From positions 1 through 19,834 of the forward strand of contig JAGZKI010000047.1 of NCBI GenBank assembly GCA_018365265.1: a DNA stretch of 19,834 nt, read 5' to 3'. Each line of letters begins with the position of its first letter. Positions within the stretch are counted from its first letter, which is position 1. Shown here in pieces: positions 13,858-19,834 of the stretch. This DNA comes from Streptococcus parasanguinis (GTDB lineage Bacteria; Bacillota; Bacilli; Lactobacillales; Streptococcaceae). The notes below the pieces were generated by a model. It saw only the letters and a list, made by a program, of their open reading frames with translations, did not search any database and had not been told where the DNA came from. The position numbers were made by a program, and so were the translations under genes.

Positions 13858-16242
13858 TTACATAAAACTTTGAGGTTCATTATCAATACTGACACGTAGA
13901 TCTTGGTTGCCTCTTTCTTGTGTAAATTCTAAGATTTGATTCAAGACCTGAGTCATGCCTTCTTCGAAACGATATTTCACAATGATTTGATAATGATACA
14001 AATTATGTGTGCGTGCAATTGGTTTAGGTGTTGGTCCTAAGATTTGGACCTGATCAGATAAGCCAGATCGGAGAATTTCCATGACCTGATGTGACTTCTC
14101 CATCACCATTTCCTCACTCTTATGAGATAGGGTTAGTCCAACTGTGAAGTAATAAGGCGTATAGCCTAACTGCCGGCGAATCTGCATTTCATAGGCAAAA
14201 AAACCTTCATAATCTTGGTCTTTGGCAAATCGAATCGCATAATGATGGGGGTTGTAGCTCTGAATGATAACCTCTCCTTCTTTTTCTGCTCGTCCGGCCC
14301 TTCCTGCCACCTGAGTCAAGAGTTGAAAGGTTCTCTCTGAGGATCGATAATCCGGTAAATTTAAAGAAGTATCCGCATTCAAGACACCCACTAACGTCAC
14401 ATTTGGAAAATCCAACCCCTTCGCAATCATTTGCGTTCCTAACAAAATATCTGCTTCTCCATTCCCGAAAGCATCTAATATCGCTGCGTGGCTCCCTTTT
14501 TTTCGAGTGGTATCCACATCCATGCGCAAAATTTTAGCTTCAGGAAAGATCTCTTGTAATTCATCATAGGCTTTTTGTGTTCCTGTCCCGTAATAACGAA
14601 TGGAAGGACTTTGGCAATTTGGACAGTGTCGAGGAATCGCTTTGCTATAGCCACAATAATGACAGTTCATGGTTTTAGTATCCATGTGGAGGGTCAGTGA
14701 GATATCACAATTGGGACAAGTATCTACAGTTCCACACTCGCGACACATGACAAAGCTGGAATAACCACGGCGGTTCAACATCAAGACAACCTGCTCTTTT
14801 TTCTGCAAACGATCAGCAATAGCTTCCACTAGAACCGGAGTGAAGTTACCAGCTTCATTTTGGCCAATATAATCACGAAAATCAACGACTTTAACTTCTG
14901 GAATTTTGGCTGCCGGATTGGCCCGTTGGGTCAGACGAATTAATTCATAAACCCCTTTTGTTGCACGAGCCCGCGATTCTAAACTTGGTGTAGCAGATCC
15001 AAGAAGCAAAACTGCTTGATTGTACTGAGCTCTTAAGACCGCGACTTCCCTTGCGTGGTAGCGTGGGTTACTATCTTGTTTGTAGGAAGCCTCATGCTCC
15101 TCATCAATGATAATAGCTCCGATGTTTTTTAAAGGAGCAAAGATGGCTGAGCGCGCTCCAACGACTACCTTGGCCTCCCCACGTTCAACTTTTCGCCATT
15201 GATCATACTTCTCACCGTTTGATAAGCCCGAGTGTAAAATCGCTACTTCCTGGCCAAAACGAGAGATAAAGCGATCCGTCATCTGTGGCGTCAAGGAAAT
15301 CTCAGGAACCAACATAATAGCCGTTTTCCCCTTATTGAGAACTTCCTGAATAATCTGCAGATAAACTTCTGTTTTCCCACTTCCAGTCACACCTTCTAAT
15401 AAAAAAGGCTTTGATGTTTTCCCAATTTGAGAAACTACTGTTTCGACAGCTTTTGCTTGCTCTGAATTTAAAAGCAGAGCCTGGGTCTGTTCTTTTCCTT
15501 CATAGTATGCAGCTGCCCGATTCACTTCTCGTTCTGTAATTTCTAAAACACCCTGATCAATAAAATAAGCCACTACTTCTCGTGAAAAATCCTGATACAA
15601 TCCTGCTAAGGGTTGCTCCCCTTGCTCTAGCAACAGGCGCTCTTTTAATGCTAGCCTTTTTTTAGCTCTCGCTGATGGTTGAAGTTCTTTTAATCCTTCC
15701 TGGTTAACGCGATACCATTTTTCTGTTTTAATTTGTTTCTTATCCTTGGCCTTGTATTCAAGTACCAAATCTCCTTTTCTGACCAACCGCATCACTTGGG
15801 CTTGATCAGCCGCATCTAGAGAAGAAAAAGAAACTTCATTTTTTTCACCAAAAAGTTTCACTTTGAGAGTGGGCTCTAAAGAAGGTTGAGGATACAAAAT
15901 CTTATCATAACTCGAATTGAGGAGAGAAGGAAGCATGGTTTTTAAAATCGTGATCTTATAAGAAAAAACACTTTTTCGTAATTGATCTGCCAACCAGAAC
16001 TGCTCTTGATTTAAGACCGGAGTGTAATCCAAAACCTCCACAATCGCTTTTAATTCCTCGCTCGTGTCTGCCTCTTCTACAACGTCTACCACAATCCCTT
16101 GAATGAGGCGATTCCCTTTACCAAAGGGGACATGAACTCGCATACCTGCCTCCACCATATCCTCAAATTCTGATGGAATCTGATACGAATAGGGTTTATC
16201 TGTCTGCATCAATGGGACATCTACGATGACTTTTGCTATCAC
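13858..16242 (-). CDS. priA: Primosomal protein N' (replication restart helicase PriA)
   Basis: This 794-residue 3'-5' DNA helicase reloads the replication machinery at stalled forks. The N-terminal 3'BD fold (about 1-95, with KVIVDVPLMQTDKPYSY) recognises the fork. The helicase core has Walker A GVTGSGKT (284-291), DEEH (380-383) and a GSAT motif near 415. Eight cysteines in four pairs (C500/503, 509/512, 527/530, 540/543) bind two zinc ions. The open frame begins at 16266. The GTG at 16242 is preferred because GGAGGT lies six bases before it and PriA similarity starts there. It is the first gene of the priA-fmt-rsmB-phpP-stkP operon. Confidence 0.96.
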   Translation of the reverse strand: MIAKVIVDVPLMQTDKPYSYQIPSEFEDMVEAGMRVHVPFGKGNRLIQGIVVDVVEEADTSEELKAIVEVLDYTPVLNQEQFWLADQLRKSVFSYKITILKTMLPSLLNSSYDKILYPQPSLEPTLKVKLFGEKNEVSFSSLDAADQAQVMRLVRKGDLVLEYKAKDKKQIKTEKWYRVNQEGLKELQPSARAKKRLALKERLLLEQGEQPLAGLYQDFSREVVAYFIDQGVLEITEREVNRAAAYYEGKEQTQALLLNSEQAKAVETVVSQIGKTSKPFLLEGVTGSGKTEVYLQIIQEVLNKGKTAIMLVPEISLTPQMTDRFISRFGQEVAILHSGLSNGEKYDQWRKVERGEAKVVVGARSAIFAPLKNIGAIIIDEEHEASYKQDSNPRYHAREVAVLRAQYNQAVLLLGSATPSLESRARATKGVYELIRLTQRANPAAKIPEVKVVDFRDYIGQNEAGNFTPVLVEAIADRLQKKEQVVLMLNRRGYSSFVMCRECGTVDTCPNCDISLTLHMDTKTMNCHYCGYSKAIPRHCPNCQSPSIRYYGTGTQKAYDELQEIFPEAKILRMDVDTTRKKGSHAAILDAFGNGEADILLGTQMIAKGLDFPNVTLVGVLNADTSLNLPDYRSSERTFQLLTQVAGRAGRAEKEGEVIIQSYNPHHYAIRFAKDQDYEGFFAYEMQIRRQLGYTPYYFTVGLTLSHKSEEMVMEKSHQVMEILRSGLSDQVQILGPTPKPIARTHNLYHYQIIVKYRFEEGMTQVLNQILEFTQERGNQDLRVSIDNEPQSFM

Positions 16243-16248
16243 TTTTTC

Positions 16249-16254
16249 ACCTCC
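16249..16254 (-). promoter_or_regulatory. Ribosome binding site fixing the priA GTG start
   Basis: The minus strand reads GGAGGT, then GAAAAA, then GTG at 16242. The longer open frame starting at 16266 would read this strong site as codons, which argues against that start. Confidence 0.8.
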
Positions 16255-16261
16255 AGCCTCT

Positions 16262-16267
16262 ATCATA
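16262..16267 (-). promoter_or_regulatory. Possible -10 element for the priA operon
   Basis: The minus strand has TATGAT (5 of 6 matches to TATAAT) just before the priA ribosome binding site and after the rpoZ terminator. No good -35 is present (best TTCCGT at 16 bp). An alternative is read-through from gmk-rpoZ. Confidence 0.3.
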
Positions 16268-16301
16268 TGAGCCTTACTTTATCACGGAACCCTTTAAATA
16301 G

Positions 16302-16329
16302 CAAAAAATAAGATTGAGAAGCCCCAACC
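16302..16329 (-). terminator. Probable terminator after rpoZ
   Basis: The inverted repeat at 16312-16329 forms a 7-bp stem with two G-U pairs and a GCTT loop on the minus strand. It is followed by TTATTTTTT (to 16303) and directly abuts the rpoZ stop. It is weaker than the other terminators here, so partial read-through into priA is likely. Confidence 0.55.
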
Positions 16330-16644
16330 TTAAATTTTTTCACCATCTTCTTTTTCTTTGGCAATTTGTTCCTTAATTTTGCGCTCTTCTTCTTCTTTGC
16401 GAATCCGCTCTGCTTCAATCCGACGACGAAGCGCTTCACGTTTTGCTTCTGGATCCGGGTGAACAACTACGTTTCCAGACTCGATTTCTTCAAGCGCTTG
16501 TAATGTTGATTTAACTGATTGGAATTCTTGAGTTGGTACTGCACCACTTTCCAATTCGTGGGCCCGTTTTGCCTCAAGAATGACCAATGAATATTTTGAT
16601 GGTACTTTGTCAAGCAATGTATCAATAGAAGGTTTTAACATCAT
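16330..16644 (-). CDS. rpoZ: RNA polymerase omega subunit
   Basis: This 104-residue omega subunit helps assemble and stabilise RNA polymerase by clamping the beta-prime subunit. The N-terminal core (MLKPSIDTLLDKVPSKYSLV, then AKRAHEL at 25-31) is the conserved part. It is followed by the Gram-positive ALEEIESG segment and a highly charged lysine/glutamate-rich helix to the end (about 68-104). Length is normal for streptococci. The gene starts with two consecutive ATG codons, with AGGAA just upstream; the first is used here. It lies 25 bases after gmk, the classic gmk-rpoZ pair, and is expressed from the gmk promoter. Confidence 0.95.
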   Translation of the reverse strand: MMLKPSIDTLLDKVPSKYSLVILEAKRAHELESGAVPTQEFQSVKSTLQALEEIESGNVVVHPDPEAKREALRRRIEAERIRKEEEERKIKEQIAKEKEDGEKI

Positions 16645-16669
16645 ATTCCTATACCTAATTTCTAATTAT

Positions 16670-17302
16670 TTATCTCTTCACAATAGTTTGTGTTTTTGGT
16701 AACATATCCAGATAATGGCCAATGACACGGTCTACACGGAAATGCTCTGCTTCGATCACACGTTTGACACGCTCAGCAGCAAGAGGAACCTCGTCGTTCA
16801 CAATGGCGTAGTCATATTCACGCATCATGGCGATTTCTTCTTTTGCTTTTTCAATCCGTTGCGCAATAACTTCTGCACTATCAGTCCCGCGACCCACTAA
16901 TCGATCTTGCAATTCATCCAAATCAGGCGGAGTTAAGAAAATAAAAACTGCATCTGGAACTTTCTTCTTTACTTGAAGGGCACCCTGAACTTCAATTTCA
17001 AGAAATACATCGATTCCCTTGTCCAAGGTTTCGTTCACATAGGTTAAAGGAGTCCCATAGTAATTTCCAACGTACTCAGCGTACTCCAACATTTGCCCTT
17101 GACGGATCAAATCTTCAAATTCTTCACGTGTACGGAAAAAATAGTCGACACCATCCACTTCACCTGGACGTTGTGCACGCGTCGTCATCGATACAGAATA
17201 CTGAAACTGATTGTCCGAGTTTTCAAAAATTTCTCGTCTGACCGTTCCTTTTCCAACCCCCGAAGGGCCAGAAAATACGATTAATAAGCCACGATCCGCC
17301 AT
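16670..17302 (-). CDS. gmk: Guanylate kinase
   Basis: This 210-residue enzyme converts GMP and ATP to GDP and ADP, feeding GTP, dGTP and (p)ppGpp pools. The P-loop is GPSGVGKGT (12-20). The GMP-binding region includes SVSMTTRAQRPGEVDGVDYFF (positions 36-56; R42 and R45 in the TTRAQRPGE part) and EYAEYVGNYYGTP (about 73-85). The lid and C-terminal helices follow. The ATG has a GGAG ribosome binding site eight bases upstream. It is the first gene of gmk-rpoZ, with a clear SigA promoter, and lies downstream of the rny terminator. Length and motifs are normal. Confidence 0.97.
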   Translation of the reverse strand: MADRGLLIVFSGPSGVGKGTVRREIFENSDNQFQYSVSMTTRAQRPGEVDGVDYFFRTREEFEDLIRQGQMLEYAEYVGNYYGTPLTYVNETLDKGIDVFLEIEVQGALQVKKKVPDAVFIFLTPPDLDELQDRLVGRGTDSAEVIAQRIEKAKEEIAMMREYDYAIVNDEVPLAAERVKRVIEAEHFRVDRVIGHYLDMLPKTQTIVKR

Positions 17303-17329
17303 GATTTCTCCTTCAATGTCTTTCTATCT

Positions 17330-17358
17330 AGTGTAACAAAAATCGGCCTAATTTTCAA
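17330..17358 (-). promoter_or_regulatory. gmk-rpoZ promoter
   Basis: On the minus strand, TTGAAA (17353-17358), a 17-bp spacer and TACACT (17330-17335) are preceded by TGT, giving an extended -10. The start would be near 17323, about 20 bases before the gmk ATG. Confidence 0.75.
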
Positions 17359-17373
17359 CTGATTTTTTCATTC

Positions 17374-17406
17374 AAAAAGCTTGAGATGCTAGATCTCAAG
17401 CTTTTT
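17374..17406 (-). terminator. Intrinsic terminator of rny
   Basis: A perfect 14-bp stem (17374-17387 and 17393-17406, arms AAAAAGCTTGAGAT and complement) with a 5-base loop and A/T ends abuts the rny stop codon. On the minus strand the stem ends in TTTTT. It separates rny from the gmk promoter. Confidence 0.85.
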
Positions 17407-17408
17407 GT

Positions 17409-19016
17409 TTATTTTGCGTAATCGACTGCACGCAATTCTCGAATAACGGTAACCTTAATGTTTCCAGGATATTCAAGATTGGACTCGATCTTCTCACGAA
17501 TATCATGAGCTAAGATCGTCACTTTATCATCCTTGATTGCCTCAGGGCTAACCATAATACGGATTTCACGACCCGCTTGAAGGGCGAAACTTGTCTTAAC
17601 TCCTTCAAAACTATTTGCAATTTCTTCAAGATCTTGCAAGCGTTTGATGTAGCTTTCAAGTGACTCACTTCGTGCTCCAGGTCGAGCTGCACTCAAGGCA
17701 TCCGCTGCAGCGACAATGACTGCGATGACACTTTCTGGTTCCACGTCACCATGGTGACTGGCAATGGTATTGACCACCACTGGGTGTTCCTTGTACTTCC
17801 GTGCCAATTCAGTTCCAATCTCGACGTGACTTCCTTCCACTTCACGGTCAATCGCTTTACCGATATCATGTAAGAATCCTGCACGTCGTGCCAAGGTAGC
17901 ATTTTCACCCAACTCGCTAGCAATAATACCAGAAAGTTTGGCAACTTCAATGGAGTGACGCAAAACGTTTTGACCATAAGAAGTACGGAATTGCAACCGT
18001 CCCATGATTTTCATCAAATCTGGATGGAGGTTTGGCGCACCAATTTCATAGGCAGCCGCTTCACCGTATTCACGAATCCGGTTGTCAATTTCCTGACGGT
18101 TCTTCTCAACCAGCTCTTCGATACGAGCTGGATGGATCCGACCATCTTTGAGAAGGCTCTCCATTGTCATACGGGCGATTTCACGACGAATCGGATCAAA
18201 CCCTGACAAGGTCACCACTTCAGGCGTATCATCAATAATCACATCGACACCTGTCAAGCTCTCAAAGGTACGAATATTGCGCCCTTCACGACCGATAATC
18301 CGACCCTTCATACTATCGTCCGGCAAATGAACCGTTGAGTTTGTTTGCTCAGCAACAAAATCACCAGCCATTCGCTGCATGGCTTGCACGAGAATGTCTT
18401 TTGCAATTTTATCAGAACGTTCTTTCACTTCCAGTTCTGCTTCACGAATCCGCGATGCAATTTCTTTTGAAAGTTGATCTTCCGTCTGATTCAAAATAAT
18501 GTCACGCGCTTCTCCTTGACTTAGAGCAGCGACACGTTCCAGTTCTTCTACTTTCTTGTGTTCAAGCTCTTCCAGCTGTTGTTCACGCGTATCAATGTGT
18601 TTAGTTCTATCTGTAAGACTTTGCTCTTTGTGTTCAAGAGACTGTTCTTTGCTTGTTAAAATGTCGTCTTTGCGATCAAGATTGCTAGCACGTTCTGCCA
18701 AACGGCTTTCTAATTGCTTCAATTCTTGTCGTTCTGACTTAAACTCAGCATCGACCTCTTCACGATATTTTCTGGCTTCTTCCTTTGCCTCCAAAAGTGC
18801 TTCTTTTTTAAGTGAACTTGACTCATGCTTCGCCTCTTTTAAAATCAAATCGGCTTCACGTTCTGCCTGTCCACGTAAATTCGTTGCTTCTTGTTCAGCA
18901 TTTAAAAGGGTGAGTTCCGCAGCTTCTTTTGAAGCTTTCATTTTAAGAGCAGTTCCCACATATCCAATGACTAAACCAATGACCGCGGCAAAAACACCTG
19001 TAATTACAAAATTCAT
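17409..19016 (-). CDS. rny: Ribonuclease Y
   Basis: This 535-residue membrane-anchored endoribonuclease initiates decay and processing of many mRNAs in Firmicutes. An N-terminal membrane helix (about 3-23) is followed by a long charged coiled coil (about 26-205). The KH RNA-binding domain (about 225-290) has the GxxG loop in IIGREGRN (240-247). The HD domain (about 350-445) has the metal-binding H383/D384 in FLHDIGKAID, and H421/H422. The C-terminal Y domain completes it. The ATG has GGGG upstream. It is transcribed alone, from a promoter facing away from luxS, and ends in a strong terminator. Confidence 0.97.
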   Translation of the reverse strand: MNFVITGVFAAVIGLVIGYVGTALKMKASKEAAELTLLNAEQEATNLRGQAEREADLILKEAKHESSSLKKEALLEAKEEARKYREEVDAEFKSERQELKQLESRLAERASNLDRKDDILTSKEQSLEHKEQSLTDRTKHIDTREQQLEELEHKKVEELERVAALSQGEARDIILNQTEDQLSKEIASRIREAELEVKERSDKIAKDILVQAMQRMAGDFVAEQTNSTVHLPDDSMKGRIIGREGRNIRTFESLTGVDVIIDDTPEVVTLSGFDPIRREIARMTMESLLKDGRIHPARIEELVEKNRQEIDNRIREYGEAAAYEIGAPNLHPDLMKIMGRLQFRTSYGQNVLRHSIEVAKLSGIIASELGENATLARRAGFLHDIGKAIDREVEGSHVEIGTELARKYKEHPVVVNTIASHHGDVEPESVIAVIVAAADALSAARPGARSESLESYIKRLQDLEEIANSFEGVKTSFALQAGREIRIMVSPEAIKDDKVTILAHDIREKIESNLEYPGNIKVTVIRELRAVDYAK

Positions 19017-19064
19017 GCTTTTACCCCAAATCTATTTAATTAGTTGAATTAAAAATTCTTTTAC

Positions 19065-19093
19065 ATTTTACCATAAATTACTAAAATTAACAA
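19065..19093 (-). promoter_or_regulatory. rny promoter
   Basis: On the minus strand, TTGTTA (19088-19093), a 17-bp spacer and TAAAAT (19065-19070) are preceded by TGG, giving an extended -10. The start would be near 19058, leaving a leader of about 40 bases. Confidence 0.7.
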
Positions 19094-19195
19094 TCTAAAA
19101 AAACAGGAAAAACCTTTTATATTTTTGCTTAGCCCTTATTCTTTTATCTACGTTTCTTTCATGGAACACCTGCGAGAAATTCATCTATTTCCACT

Positions 19196-19223
19196 TTGTT
19201 GAATCTGCTTTTTATGCTATAAT
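19196..19223 (+). promoter_or_regulatory. luxS promoter
   Basis: TTGTTG (19196-19201), a 16-bp spacer and TATAAT (19218-19223) are preceded by TGC, giving a perfect extended -10. The start would be near 19230, about 20 bases before the luxS ATG. Confidence 0.8.
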
Positions 19224-19249
19224 CAAGAAAAACAAAGAAGGATTTGAGT

Positions 19250-19732
19250 ATGACAAAAGAAGTAATTGTTGAAAGTTTTGAATTGGACCACACAGCCGTG
19301 AAGGCTCCTTATGTACGCTTGATTGGGGAGGAAACTGGACCAAAAGGAGATATCATCTCTAACTTTGATATTCGCCTAGTGCAGCCGAATGAAAATGCGA
19401 TTCCAACGGCAGGGCTCCACACAATCGAGCATCTTCTTGCGATGCTCATTCGCAAACGCATAGATGGTATGATTGACTGTTCCCCATTTGGATGTCGCAC
19501 CGGTTTTCATATGATCATGTGGGGACAGCATTCGAGTACGGAAATTGCTAAAGTAATCAAAGATTCTTTAGAAGAAATTGCATCTGTCAGCACTTGGGAG
19601 GATGTGCCAGGCACAACCATTGAGTCTTGCGGAAATTACAAGGATCACAGTCTCTTCTCAGCCAAAGAATGGTGTCGCCTGATTCTAGATCAAGGAATTT
19701 CTGACGATCCCTTTGAACGTCATCTTGTTTAA
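19250..19732 (+). CDS. luxS: S-ribosylhomocysteine lyase (AI-2 synthase)
   Basis: This 160-residue metalloenzyme splits S-ribosylhomocysteine into homocysteine and DPD, the precursor of the AI-2 signal, in the activated methyl cycle. Metal ligands are H57 and H61 in LHTIEHLL, and C127 in ESCGNY. E60 and C83 (in FGCRTGFHM) are the catalytic acid/base residues. Length is exactly typical. The open frame can be extended to a TTG at 19244, but the ATG at 19250 has GAAGGA seven bases upstream and gives the family length. It is monocistronic, divergent from rny, and ends in a hairpin terminator that is part of a probable dispersed repeat. No pfs gene is adjacent. Confidence 0.97.
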   Translation: MTKEVIVESFELDHTAVKAPYVRLIGEETGPKGDIISNFDIRLVQPNENAIPTAGLHTIEHLLAMLIRKRIDGMIDCSPFGCRTGFHMIMWGQHSSTEIAKVIKDSLEEIASVSTWEDVPGTTIESCGNYKDHSLFSAKEWCRLILDQGISDDPFERHLV

Positions 19733-19738
19733 TACGAA

Positions 19739-19834
19739 AAAGAGGCTGGGACAAAAGTCCTAGCCTCTCAATTATTTTTGGATTGTCGAGCAAGACGCAG
19801 TGGTTGAGTGGGCTCTACTACGCTGATTTCATCA
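19739..19834. repeat. Probable dispersed streptococcal intergenic repeat, truncated by the window edge
   Basis: The hairpin GAGGCTGGGAC-AAAA-GTCCTAGCCTC is followed by a tail at 19780-19834 (including CAAGACGCAGTGGTTGAGTG and CTACTACGCTGATTTCATCA). I recognise this as a motif recurring between genes in oral and mitis-group streptococci, often placed as a terminator. Recognition is from memory, since only one copy lies in the window. The right end is not seen. Confidence 0.5.
19741..19779 (+). terminator. Terminator after luxS
   Basis: A 12-bp stem (AGAGGCTGGGAC 19741-19752, partner 19757-19768, one G-U pair) with an AAAA loop is followed by a T-rich run (19772-19779). It lies 8 bases after the luxS stop. 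Confidence 0.85.

Noticed and set aside
16263..16466. 67-residue minus-strand open frame, very Lys-rich, overlapping rpoZ in another frame
   Set aside because: It is a shadow of the charged rpoZ tail, and the rpoZ frame has clear family similarity.
18556..19047. 163-residue Ser/Cys-rich open frame on the plus strand
   Set aside because: It is antisense to the rny coiled-coil region. Its composition is what reversed Glu/Lys/Leu codons produce, and no ribosome binding site or family is recognisable.
19094..19195. Possible small RNA or riboswitch between rny and luxS
   Set aside because: No stable stem, conserved riboswitch core or terminator could be found by eye.
1..19834. Mobile element, CRISPR array, toxin-antitoxin or phage-defence system
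   Set aside because: No transposase, integrase, repeat-spacer array or defence gene was seen. All recognisable genes are core streptococcal functions in dense, normal operons.

Overview
The window looks like a chromosomal core segment of a viridans-group Streptococcus (mitis/sanguinis/parasanguinis type). The signs are Streptococcus-type protein sequences, a SigX (cin-box) competence gene pair, a PASTA kinase/LiaFSR block, a HAD-cyclophilin fusion gene and a dispersed repeat of a kind I recall from oral streptococci. The species cannot be fixed from the sequence alone. I call 19 protein genes and the 5' tip of a 16S rRNA gene. No tRNA, CRISPR array, insertion sequence or prophage gene is visible.

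Layout, left to right. Positions 1-32 are the start of a 16S rRNA gene on the minus strand. Its strong promoter lies at 184-212, with an A-rich upstream tract and a structured leader. Upstream of it on the same strand is hpf (ribosome hibernation), which has its own promoter overlapped by a good CcpA (cre) match. Next come comFC and comFA (DNA uptake, minus). comFA is separated by only 55 bp from the divergent yigZ (plus), and both of these genes appear to have almost no mRNA leader. cysK (plus) has its own promoter and converges on cvfD (minus), with one hairpin terminator between them.

From about 4.7 to 17.3 kb everything is on the minus strand. Read in transcription order it is gmk-rpoZ, a probable terminator, then priA-fmt-rsmB-phpP-stkP, a terminator, then liaF-liaS-liaR, then a HAD-hydrolase/cyclophilin fusion and cvfD. 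Many junctions overlap by 4 bp or are separated by only a few bases, so translation is probably coupled. The block joins nucleotide supply (gmk), transcription (rpoZ), replication restart (priA), translation (fmt, rsmB) and envelope sensing (PhpP/StkP phosphatase-kinase pair and the LiaFSR three-component system). It ends with a likely protein-folding/phosphatase enzyme and an S1-domain RNA-binding regulator.

At the right end, rny (RNase Y, minus) and luxS (plus) diverge from a 233-bp region with a clear promoter for each. luxS is followed by a hairpin terminator that continues into a probable dispersed repeat running off the window.

Several start codons were moved from the longest open frame because a ribosome binding site, promoter element or known family length points elsewhere: comFA, cvfD, the HAD-cyclophilin gene, priA and luxS. 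I found no convincing undescribed system. The most useful observations are regulatory: cre on hpf, the leaderless comFA/yigZ pair, the liaF upstream dyad, a serine-rich tail on StkP, and the repeat after luxS.
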